Assembly (NCBI GenBank): GCA_050246595.1
Contig: JBFWVT010000005.1
Location: forward strand, 1 to 64,000
Source: DATARH01 sp050246595
GTDB taxonomy: Bacteria; Pseudomonadota; Alphaproteobacteria; ATCC43930; CGMCC-115725
Length of the DNA stretch: 64,000 bases
Direction of reading: 5' to 3'
Every line of letters begins with the position of its first letter. Positions within the stretch are counted from its first letter, which is position 1. Under the pieces are notes generated by a model. The model worked only from the letters and a program-made list of their open reading frames with translations, did no database searches and was not told where the DNA came from. Position numbers and translations under genes: made by a program. Positions 33,339-41,500 of the stretch are shown piece after piece.

Positions 33339-34817
33339 ATGGTCCGGGGTTTTGTATTGACGGTCTGTCTGGCCTTGATGGGCTGCACGGTCGGCCCCGA
33401 ATACGTCCGGCCCGCGGCCCCGATCCCGGTCTCGTACAAATGGGAAGCAGGCTGGCGCGAAGCGCGCCCGGCGGATGCGATCGACCGCGGCGCGTGGTGG
33501 TCGGTGTTCGACGATCCGGCGCTCGACGCGCTGCTGCGCCAGGTGGACATCGCAAACCAGGATTTGGCGGCGGCCGAGGCGGCGTTTCGCACCGCCGCGG
33601 CCGCGGTGGCGGAGGCGCGCGCCGCTCTTTTCCCCACAGCCGAAGTAAACGCCTCGGCGCAGCGCTCGCGCGCCGGCGGTGCGGCGCAATCGGGTCGGAT
33701 CGGCAATGCGTTCCGAACCGCCGCATCGGCGAGCTGGGTTCCCGATCTGTGGGGGCGCGTCCGGCTGAATGTAAAGGGTGCCGTGGCGGTGACGCAGGCC
33801 AGCGCCGCCGATCTCGCCGCCGCGCGCCTCGCCCTGCAGGCGCAACTGGCGACGGCCTATATCGAAATTCGCCTGCTCGACGAGTTGCGCCGGCTGCTCG
33901 ACGCCGCGGCGGACGCCTATGCCGAGTCGCTGCGGATCAGCCGGAACCAGTACAATGCCGGGATCGTCTCGGCCGCCGATGTAGCGCAGGCGCGCACCCA
34001 GGTCGAGAGCACGCGCGCCCGTGCGATTGCAGTCGGAGTGCAGCGCGCCGCGCTCGAAAACGCGATCGCCGTGCTGATCGGCAAACCCCCGTCGGAACTC
34101 GACATTCCGCCGGTGGCGGGGTTGCCGCCGCTGCCGGCGATACCGGCGAGTTTGCCATCCGGTTTGTTGGAACGCCGGCCGGATATCGCCGCCGCCGAGC
34201 GTCGGATGGCCGCCGCCAATGCCGATATCGGTGTCGCGGCGACGGCGTTCTATCCCGATATCGTTCTGTCTGGCGATTCCGGGACTGCGGCATCCGAGAT
34301 CGGCCGGCTGGTGTCGGCATCGAGCCGGGTATGGTCGTTCGGCTCGACCCTGGTGCAGACCGTGTTCGATGCCGGCGCGCGCCATGCGCGGGTCGCACAG
34401 GCCGAAGCCGCCTTCGACCGCAATGTCGCCCTGTACCGCCAGACGGTGCTCGACGCGCTGCGCGAAGTCGAGGATCAGCTCGCGGCGTTGCGCATCCTGA
34501 GAGACCAGGCGGCAGCTCTGGAGAGCGCAGTCAGCGCCGCGCGCGAAGCCGAGCGGATACTCTCAAACCAGTATCTCGCGGGAACCGTAGTGTATACCGA
34601 TGTCATCGTGGCGCAGACGACGGCGCTCAACAATGCACAAGCGGCGCTCGCGGTGAGGCAGGCCCGGCTGCTGGCGGCGGTGGCCCTGATCGAGGCGCTT
34701 GGCGGCGGCTGGGAAGCCTCGCAACTGCCGAGCCGCGAGCGCCTCAACGAAATCTCTCCGCTCAATTTCAGCCCACTGCCGCCGCCTTCCGCCCGACCGC
34801 GGCTGAAACTGTGGTGA
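33339..34817 (+). CDS. RND efflux outer-membrane lipoprotein (NodT/OprM family)
   Basis: The start at 33339 has GAGG four bases upstream and gives 492 residues. A lipoprotein signal peptide ends at Cys16 (VCLALMGC). TVGPEYVRPAAP and WWSVFDDPALDALL open the mature protein, followed by two repeats of the outer-membrane efflux domain with long coiled coils and the LLERRPDIAAAERRMAAANA signature. It forms the trimeric exit duct of a tripartite pump. No RND pump or membrane-fusion gene is adjacent, so it either serves a distant pump or is an orphan. Confidence 0.92.
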   Translation: MVRGFVLTVCLALMGCTVGPEYVRPAAPIPVSYKWEAGWREARPADAIDRGAWWSVFDDPALDALLRQVDIANQDLAAAEAAFRTAAAAVAEARAALFPTAEVNASAQRSRAGGAAQSGRIGNAFRTAASASWVPDLWGRVRLNVKGAVAVTQASAADLAAARLALQAQLATAYIEIRLLDELRRLLDAAADAYAESLRISRNQYNAGIVSAADVAQARTQVESTRARAIAVGVQRAALENAIAVLIGKPPSELDIPPVAGLPPLPAIPASLPSGLLERRPDIAAAERRMAAANADIGVAATAFYPDIVLSGDSGTAASEIGRLVSASSRVWSFGSTLVQTVFDAGARHARVAQAEAAFDRNVALYRQTVLDALREVEDQLAALRILRDQAAALESAVSAAREAERILSNQYLAGTVVYTDVIVAQTTALNNAQAALAVRQARLLAAVALIEALGGGWEASQLPSRERLNEISPLNFSPLPPPSARPRLKLW

Positions 34818-34841
34818 CCTGTTTCCGACCGCTCTACTCCG

Positions 34842-37130
34842 TCATTGCGACCAAAACGCCGTTCCGATCGTATGCCGGGCGTTGGCGGCCGGATGCCCCA
34901 GTCGCTCCTCGTACAGATCATAGAGCCGTTCAAGCCGCGGATCGCGCCCGCGGCAATCACCGAGCGCTTGACGCGCGCCGGCCCAGTCCCCCGCGCGGTA
35001 TCGGGCCAGCATTGCCGCGTGTCGTGCTTCCATATCCCTGAATTCCGGGGTCCTCGCGTAATCGGTATTGCCGAGCAGCGCATAGACGCGCACCGGCTCC
35101 GCCCTCCCCCTGACGCTAACCAGATCGAGTTCGAGCGCCGCCCAGGACGCAGCGGCTTTTCGCGTCGCCTCGCCGAGGATGATCGGTACACTATAAATCT
35201 TGCTCTGGCCTTCAAGGCGCGCGGCGAGGTTTACGGCGTCGCCGATCGCCGTGTACGAAAAGCGCTCATCCGAACCCATATTGCCGACGACGCACGCGCC
35301 GGTATTGAGACCGATCCCGATCTCCAGCGGGTGGAACGCGCGTCCTTCCGCCTCGGCTTCCGCCGCAAGCTCGCGGTTGATCCGGTCGAGTTCGGCGAGC
35401 ATCGCCAGCGCGCTCCCGCAGGCGTGATCGGCATGATCGGGGTCGTCGAGCGGCGCGTTCCAGAACGCCATGATGCAGTCGCCGATATATTTGTCGATCG
35501 TGCCGCCTCGGGCCAGGATCCGGCGTGTCATCGGCGACAGAAAACCGCGGTTGAGCAATCGGCCGAGCCCCTCGGGGTCGCTCTTATACGTCTCGGCGAT
35601 GGCGGTGAAGCCGCGAATATCGGCGAACATCAGCGTCAAAATCCGCATCTCGCCGCCGAGCCGCAAGCGCTCGGGGTGCGCCGCCAGCTCCTCGACCAAG
35701 GCGGGTGCGAGATAGTGCCGGAACGCGGTCTGCACCAGGCGGCGCTGGCGATCGACAAACCCGTAGCGGAACAGCAGGACACTGCCGGCGGCAGCAGCCA
35801 GCGCCGCGATCGGCACCACCGCCGGGAGCCACAGCCCGTTTACAAAGGCCAGTTGCACAAAGCCGGCCCAACCCAGCGGCGGCAGAGCGCCGGCGAGCGC
35901 CGCATACCGGGTCGGAAGAAGCGCCGTCGCGATCCCGGTGGCGACCGCCAGCACCGCGACCGAGACGATCACGATCCACGGCCAGGGCGGCGGATAGTCG
36001 CGGATAAAATCCCCTGCCAGGACCATATCGATAACAGTGGCGAGACGCTCGGCGCCGGGGATCGGCGTATTGTCGAACGGTCCCGGGTAGGCATCCGCAA
36101 TACCGGTAAACATCGCGCCGATCAGCACGATCCGGTCGCGAAACAACGCCGGGTCGAGCCTGCCCTCGATCAGCTCCGCGAACGAATAGGTCGGGATCGT
36201 GCGCGCCGGACCGCGATAGTTGACGACAAGCCGCATCGCAGGGTCGGTCGGGACGATCCGGTCGCCGAGCCTGACCCCGTCGCCGAGCGCAAGACCGACC
36301 TCGCTCCACGTCATGCCGAGATACGCGGCGGCGGCGCGGACCGGCAGCGACGGCACAAAATCGGCGTCGAACGGCACGGCGACATAGTCGTAGCGCGGCG
36401 CGCCGTCGCGGTCGAAGGCGACCATGACGTGGCCGAGACCGGCGGCTTCCCCGACCAGAATCGGTATCGGCAGCAAGGCCCTGGTCGGCTGCAACGGGAA
36501 CAGCGGCACATTCGCGCTCGGCTCCAGCCGATGATAGACATGCTCGGTTAGCAGCGGCGACCCCTCTGCCTCGCTGTCAAACGAGGGAAACGCAACCGGC
36601 AGCAGCACCTTGCCGCTGGCGCGCAAGGCTCCGGCGAAATTGGCATCGGGTTCATCGTCGGCGATGCGCGCGAGCGTTGACCGAAGCGCCGCGTCCTCCG
36701 GTCCGCGCAGCCGGTCGGCCGCCTCTCGCACCGCCTGGCGCAATCCGGGTGGGACCGGTTCTTCCTTTTCGGCGAACAGCAGGTCGAAAGCGATGATTCG
36801 AGCGCCGGCCCGGTCGAGCAGCGCGACGGCATCGGCGTAGAGCCGGCGGCTCAGCGGCCAGCTTCCGAGCCGGGCAAGACTGGTCTCGTCGACCAGAACG
36901 ACGGCGGTTGTCGCCCCCGGCGCGAGCGCGCCGCGGAGGCGAAAGCGCAAATCGAGCGAGGCGGTCTCAAGATCGCGAAACGCGCCCGGCGCCAGATAGG
37001 CGAGGCCCAGCATGACCCCGAGAGCGACAAACAGGCTCAGCCCGGCTTCACGGACGCCGCGCCGCCACGCGACGCCGCGACGCCCCGATCCCTCCGCTTT
37101 ACGGAACCTCGGTGCGGGCGATAACCGCAT
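34842..37130 (-). CDS. CHASE2-domain adenylate/guanylate cyclase
   Basis: A protein of 762 residues. One N-terminal membrane helix (LFVALGVMLGLAYLAP, about 33-48) leads into an extracytoplasmic CHASE2 sensor domain (about 60-370, with AVVLVDETSLARLG and RIVLIGAMFTGIADAYPGPF). Three membrane helices follow at about 385-470. The class III cyclase domain has the metal Asp in LMFADIRGF, GTIDKYIGDCIMAF, and GLNTGACVVGNMGS plus YTAIGDAVNLAARLEG. It makes cAMP (or cGMP) in the cytoplasm in response to a periplasmic signal. The start overlaps the fecR-like 3' end by about 32 bases. Confidence 0.92.
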   Translation of the reverse strand: MRLSPAPRFRKAEGSGRRGVAWRRGVREAGLSLFVALGVMLGLAYLAPGAFRDLETASLDLRFRLRGALAPGATTAVVLVDETSLARLGSWPLSRRLYADAVALLDRAGARIIAFDLLFAEKEEPVPPGLRQAVREAADRLRGPEDAALRSTLARIADDEPDANFAGALRASGKVLLPVAFPSFDSEAEGSPLLTEHVYHRLEPSANVPLFPLQPTRALLPIPILVGEAAGLGHVMVAFDRDGAPRYDYVAVPFDADFVPSLPVRAAAAYLGMTWSEVGLALGDGVRLGDRIVPTDPAMRLVVNYRGPARTIPTYSFAELIEGRLDPALFRDRIVLIGAMFTGIADAYPGPFDNTPIPGAERLATVIDMVLAGDFIRDYPPPWPWIVIVSVAVLAVATGIATALLPTRYAALAGALPPLGWAGFVQLAFVNGLWLPAVVPIAALAAAAGSVLLFRYGFVDRQRRLVQTAFRHYLAPALVEELAAHPERLRLGGEMRILTLMFADIRGFTAIAETYKSDPEGLGRLLNRGFLSPMTRRILARGGTIDKYIGDCIMAFWNAPLDDPDHADHACGSALAMLAELDRINRELAAEAEAEGRAFHPLEIGIGLNTGACVVGNMGSDERFSYTAIGDAVNLAARLEGQSKIYSVPIILGEATRKAAASWAALELDLVSVRGRAEPVRVYALLGNTDYARTPEFRDMEARHAAMLARYRAGDWAGARQALGDCRGRDPRLERLYDLYEERLGHPAANARHTIGTAFWSQ

Positions 37131-37743
37131 CGAACTCTGCCTGGCTCCACACGCGCGGCGGCACCGGGTCGCGCCCGGATTCCAGCCGCGCGCCCCAGCG
37201 CGCCGGTATCGCGACGCTCGCCCCGGTGGCGGCGCCGGTCATCACGACGGCACCGCTCAGAACAGCGACTTGCATCGAGGTGGGGAACGCTTCGACAAAC
37301 CAGTCGGTCGAGCGCGCCGCGGCGGTTCCGACCGCGGTATCGACCTCGAACCGCGCCGGCCCGGTGACCGGAGCGACGATCGCGCGCAGCAACCCCCGCC
37401 CGAGCGACAGGGCGGCATCCTGAAGCCGGCCGGCGGCATCGACCGCGTAGGCACGAATCGTCACCCGCGAGCCGGAGGCGACCGAGACGATCGAACCGTC
37501 CGCCATGCGCAGCTTCAGCTTTGCCGAGGCGGTGACATCCAGAACATCGCCGATATGTACCGGCTGGCCGAGCGTGAGCGAGACGCTTCTGCCGCTGCCG
37601 ACGACAAAGCAATCGCCGCTGATGCCGATCACGGTCCCGGCCGATTGCGCCAACGCCGTCCGACCCGCCAGCAGGACCAGAGCGGCCAGGAGAAGCGCCA
37701 GACCGCATCCCTTCAACCGGACCAGTCCTGTGATGCGCGGCAT
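37099..37743 (-). CDS. FecR-domain periplasmic protein
   Basis: A protein of 214 residues with a clear Sec signal peptide (LALLLAALVLLAGRTALA, cleavage near 32-33) and a FecR domain: SVSLTLGQPVHIGDVLDV, then ADGSIVSVASGSRVTI and a C-terminal AVLSGAVVMTG strand. FecR-domain proteins next to CHASE2 cyclases are a recurring pairing and probably modulate the sensor in the periplasm. It is co-transcribed with the cyclase (overlapping) and follows the outer-membrane protein gene by about 12 bases. Confidence 0.85.
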   Translation of the reverse strand: MPRITGLVRLKGCGLALLLAALVLLAGRTALAQSAGTVIGISGDCFVVGSGRSVSLTLGQPVHIGDVLDVTASAKLKLRMADGSIVSVASGSRVTIRAYAVDAAGRLQDAALSLGRGLLRAIVAPVTGPARFEVDTAVGTAAARSTDWFVEAFPTSMQVAVLSGAVVMTGAATGASVAIPARWGARLESGRDPVPPRVWSQAEFDAVIARTEVP

Positions 37744-37755
37744 CGCGGCTCCTCG

Positions 37756-38679
37756 TCAGCGCAGCCCAAACAGCGGGTGACCGATCGTCTGCGGGAACAG
37801 GTAATCCAGCACCAGATGCAGCTGTGCCCTAACCCCGGCTCCGTCGCCGGTGGCCCGGGTCGCCGGCAGCAGCGCCGCGAGCACCAATTCCCAGCCCTCA
37901 CCGGCATAGGAGAGACCGGGCGCGATCAGCACGGTAGTGCGGGCGCCGTAGCTGCGTCCCGCTGGGGTCGCAACCAGGATTTCGGTCATCGGGGTCAACC
38001 CGCGGACCGGGTGCGGGAGGTCGAAACTTTGCACCTTTGATTGCAGATAGGGGATCGAATACTGGACGGCAAACCCGGCCCGGACCAGATCGGGACGCGG
38101 CCGCGCATCCGAAAACTGATAGCCGAGAAACCCGGTCACGGCGAGCGGCCGCAGATAGAAAATATCGAGATCCCCGAGACCCTTGCCGAAATAGACCCGC
38201 GGCTCGGTCGCGCCTTTGGGCGACGCGCCGACCCCGCCGGCTCCGGTCGCGCCCCATTCGCGATTGACCCCGAGTGTCAGCAGCAACTCGCGGTCGTGAT
38301 CGTTGATCGCCAAATATTTGAAGCCGCTCTCGAAATTGGCAAACCCATGGCGCGAATCGGCGCCGATCCGGTCGATCCGAAGCCAATTGCCCTGGAAATG
38401 CAGGCTGAGCCGCTCGGTAATGGTCTTGTCGAAAAAGGCGCCGATATTCGTCGTCCGGCGTCGCGTCCCGGTCGTCTTGCCGGAAAGCGGCAGCGTCCAC
38501 GCCCAGCCGTAAAGCTGATCGGTCGGCGCGATCTGCGGCAGGATCGCGGCCGGCGCAAAGATCCGGTCGCCGGCTGCCGTATAGGCCAGGCAACCGGCAT
38601 TGGCGACCAGGCTCCCGACAAGAAAGGCAACGAGAAACCCTGTTCGGCGGAGACCGCTCGGTTTCGGCAGGCGAGCCAT
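37756..38679 (-). CDS. Putative outer-membrane beta-barrel protein
   Basis: A protein of 307 residues with a signal-peptide-like N-terminus (TGFLVAFLVGSLVANAGCLA). The rest alternates short amphipathic strands with aromatic residues (LHFQGNWLRIDRI, LLLTLGVNREWG, DIFYLRPLAVTGFLGYQF), as in transporter-like barrels of the phenol-degradation MetA type. I do not recognise a precise family. It heads the FecR/cyclase operon, which suggests sensing or transport across the outer membrane. Confidence 0.6.
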   Translation of the reverse strand: MARLPKPSGLRRTGFLVAFLVGSLVANAGCLAYTAAGDRIFAPAAILPQIAPTDQLYGWAWTLPLSGKTTGTRRRTTNIGAFFDKTITERLSLHFQGNWLRIDRIGADSRHGFANFESGFKYLAINDHDRELLLTLGVNREWGATGAGGVGASPKGATEPRVYFGKGLGDLDIFYLRPLAVTGFLGYQFSDARPRPDLVRAGFAVQYSIPYLQSKVQSFDLPHPVRGLTPMTEILVATPAGRSYGARTTVLIAPGLSYAGEGWELVLAALLPATRATGDGAGVRAQLHLVLDYLFPQTIGHPLFGLR

Positions 38680-38911
38680 GGCCGTCTCTCCTGGTCCTGC
38701 CCGGCTCCGGCCGCCATTGCGGCATCAAACGCAAGCGATCCGGTCTCCGGGAAATCCGGGGTATTTGAGATAGGCCTCCCCGACCATCCGTGTCTACGAC
38801 ATGCGCTTGTCGAAAAGCCGATCGGCGATATGCTGGCCAGGTCGGGGAGACCGGCATCAACGATCCCGTCGATGTCTTCCCGTTCTGGACTGGCGTTGCC
38901 GGGAGGACGCG
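38680..38911. other. 232-base divergent intergenic region
   Basis: It separates the outer-membrane protein gene (-) from the CoA-transferase operon (+) and must hold promoters for both, but I see no clear -35/-10 pair, operator or coding frame. Confidence 0.5.
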
Positions 38912-40237
38912 ATGGCTCGACCGCGAGCCCTTGAGAATATCCGCGTGGTCGATTTTACCTGGGTGCGGGCCGGACCCTGGGCGACGCGCTGGCTCGGCGC
39001 GTTTGGCGCCGAGATCATCAAGATCGAATGGCCGGAAAACGAGCGCGGCCGGCTCCCCAGCACCACCACGCCGCAGAACCTCGAAGTCAACCTCAACACC
39101 TCGGGAAACTTCAACGACACCAATGTCAACAAGAAGAGCCTCACCCTCAATGTCCGCAGCGCCAAGGGGCTGGAGATCGCGAAAAAACTGATCGCCGTCT
39201 CCGACATCGTGATCGAGAATTTCAGCTCGCGGGTGCTGCGGAATTGGGGTCTCGGCTACGATGTGCTGCGCGAGATCAAACCCGACATCGTTTATGTGTC
39301 GATGTCGGGCTACGGTCATACCGGGCGGCATCACCATTACACGACATTCGGCCCGGTGGCGCAGGCGGTGGCGGGTCTGACCCACCTGTCGGGACTGCCG
39401 GACCAGCCGCCGGCCGGGTGGGGCTGGTCCTATATGGACGATACCGGCGGGCTGTACGGCGCGATGTGCGCGCTGACCGGTCTTTATCATCGCAACATGA
39501 CCGGTCGGGGACAGCACATCGATCTGTCGCAGATGGTGGCGAGCGTCCCGCTCAACGGTCCGGCGCTGTTGGATTTTACCGTTAACGGGCGTGGCTCGCG
39601 GCGGGCCGGTTTTCCTCCCGGAAACCGCGCCCACTGGCCCGGCACCCCGGTCGTCAATAACTACCGCGGGCCGACGGTCGCGCCGCACAACGCGTATCGC
39701 ACCGACCCCGGCGGGTACAATGACTGGTGCGTGATCGTCTGTCACTCCGACGAGGAATGGCGACGTCTGGTACAGGTGATGGACTCGCCGCCCTGGGCCG
39801 TGTCGGAGAAATTCGTGACCGTCGCCGGACGCCTGCAACACCAGGAGGAACTCGACAACGGGATCGAGGACTGGACCCGGACGCTCGGAAAATACGAGGT
39901 GTCGGAACGCTGCCAGAACGCCGGGGTGCGCGCGCTTCCGGTGCAGAGCGCCGAGGATCGGGTCGAGCACGATCCGCAATTGCGGCACCGGGAGATGTAC
40001 CTGCCGATCGAGCATCCGGCGCTCGGGTCAAGCAAGGTGCAGAACGCCCCGTTCAAGATGACCCGGACCCCGGCATTCAATCACGCGCCGAGCCCCTTAA
40101 TCGGGCAGCATACAAGAGAGGTCATCGAGGAGCTGCTCGGCTACGGTCATGACGAGCTGCGCGCCGGCTTTGCCGACGGCACGTTCTGGCCGACCAGGCG
40201 GGAACGCTTTCCGTATATGGAGGAGATGCTCCGGTGA
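38912..40237 (+). CDS. CaiB/BaiF family CoA-transferase, first of a tandem pair
   Basis: The start at 38912 has GGGAGG five bases upstream, giving 441 residues. IRVVDFTWVRAGPWATRWL, GAEIIKIEWPENERGR and VNKKSLTLNVRSAKGLEIA are family III signatures. The likely catalytic Asp lies in the DDTGGLYGAMCALTGLYHR region. With the overlapping second transferase it probably forms a heteromeric or sequentially acting enzyme, as with the two-subunit family III transferases of aromatic pathways. It heads a four-gene operon with hydantoinase subunits. Confidence 0.9.
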   Translation: MARPRALENIRVVDFTWVRAGPWATRWLGAFGAEIIKIEWPENERGRLPSTTTPQNLEVNLNTSGNFNDTNVNKKSLTLNVRSAKGLEIAKKLIAVSDIVIENFSSRVLRNWGLGYDVLREIKPDIVYVSMSGYGHTGRHHHYTTFGPVAQAVAGLTHLSGLPDQPPAGWGWSYMDDTGGLYGAMCALTGLYHRNMTGRGQHIDLSQMVASVPLNGPALLDFTVNGRGSRRAGFPPGNRAHWPGTPVVNNYRGPTVAPHNAYRTDPGGYNDWCVIVCHSDEEWRRLVQVMDSPPWAVSEKFVTVAGRLQHQEELDNGIEDWTRTLGKYEVSERCQNAGVRALPVQSAEDRVEHDPQLRHREMYLPIEHPALGSSKVQNAPFKMTRTPAFNHAPSPLIGQHTREVIEELLGYGHDELRAGFADGTFWPTRRERFPYMEEMLR

Positions 40238-41496
40238 GCGACGCTCAGCACCTTACGGGACCGTATGCCGGTCTGCGCATCCTCGAACTTGCGGACGAAA
40301 CCGGCCAGTTCTGCGGCAAGCTGCTCGGCGATCTCGGGGCCGACATCGTCAAGATCGAACCTCCGGGCGGCGAACCCTGCCGCCGTGTCGGGCCGTTTCT
40401 CGACGACATCCCCGATCCGGAGCGCAGCCTGTCGTTCTGGTATTATAATACCTCAAAGCGCGGCGTCACGCTTTCCCTGGAGACCGGGGACGGTAGAGAA
40501 CTCTTCCGGCGCCTCGCGGTAGATGCGGATATCATCGTCGAAACCTTCCGGCCCGGTTTCCTGGAGTCGCTGGGTCTCGGTTATGAAGCGCTCCGCGAGA
40601 CGAATTCCGGGCTGATCCATTGCGCGCTGACCCCATTCGGCCAGACCGGCCCGTGGCGCGATTATCTCTCCAGCGATCTGCTGCACATGGCGGCCGGCGG
40701 CGAGATGGCGTCGAGCGGCTACGACCCGGAAGACGTGCCGGACGCGCCCCCGATCGCTCCCGGCGGCGGCAATGCGTGGCACACAGGCTGCCATTTCGCG
40801 GCGATCGCAATCATGGCCGCTCTGGTTCATCGGAGCGTCTGCGGCGAGGGCCAGTATATCGACGCCTCGATCCACGAGGCCTGCGCGCTGACGACCGAAT
40901 CGGCGATCGCGAATTACGTTTATCGCGGCGAGGTGCTGCTGCGCCATACCGGCCGCCACCACGCCGCCGGTCCCTCGCCGCGCACCCAGTTCCGCGCCAA
41001 GGACGGCACCTATGTCTGCGCGCTGGTCGGCGGCCGGCTCAACCCCCGCTACATCGGGGAATTGGCCGACCTGCTCAACAGCTACGGGATGGCCGGCGAT
41101 CTGAGGGACCCGAAATACCAGGACCCGGCGGTCATCGCGGCGAATACCTCGCACATCATCGATGATCTGGTTGCCGATTTTATCGCCAGCCTGCCGGCCG
41201 AGGAGGTCTATCACGCCGCCCAGCAGCGCGGCTTTACCTGGGGGGCGGTGCGCCCTCCGGAGGCGCTGCTCGACGATCCGCATCTGCACGACCGCGGTTT
41301 CTGGAAGAATGTTGAGCACCCCGAACTCGGCCGCTTCTTCACCTATCCCGGCGAGGCCGCGATCTGCAACGGTTCGCCGTGGCGCATCTCCCGGCGCGCA
41401 CCGCTGATCGGCGAGCACAACACGGAGATTTATTGCGGCGAATTGGGTCTGTCGCGCGGCGAGCTGACGGTCCTTGCCGAAAACCGCGCGATCTAG
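40234..41496 (+). CDS. CaiB/BaiF family CoA-transferase, second of a tandem pair
   Basis: A protein of 420 residues. GTG 40234 overlaps the preceding stop by four bases (GTGA), so translation is coupled. LRILELADETGQFCGKLLG and GADIVKIEPPGGEPCRRVG are typical; the Thr/Ala-Gly pattern at the N-terminus differs from its partner, so the two are not recent duplicates. One subunit may be catalytic and the other structural. HyuA starts four bases after the stop. Confidence 0.9.
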   Translation: MSDAQHLTGPYAGLRILELADETGQFCGKLLGDLGADIVKIEPPGGEPCRRVGPFLDDIPDPERSLSFWYYNTSKRGVTLSLETGDGRELFRRLAVDADIIVETFRPGFLESLGLGYEALRETNSGLIHCALTPFGQTGPWRDYLSSDLLHMAAGGEMASSGYDPEDVPDAPPIAPGGGNAWHTGCHFAAIAIMAALVHRSVCGEGQYIDASIHEACALTTESAIANYVYRGEVLLRHTGRHHAAGPSPRTQFRAKDGTYVCALVGGRLNPRYIGELADLLNSYGMAGDLRDPKYQDPAVIAANTSHIIDDLVADFIASLPAEEVYHAAQQRGFTWGAVRPPEALLDDPHLHDRGFWKNVEHPELGRFFTYPGEAAICNGSPWRISRRAPLIGEHNTEIYCGELGLSRGELTVLAENRAI

Positions 41497-41500
41497 CGAG

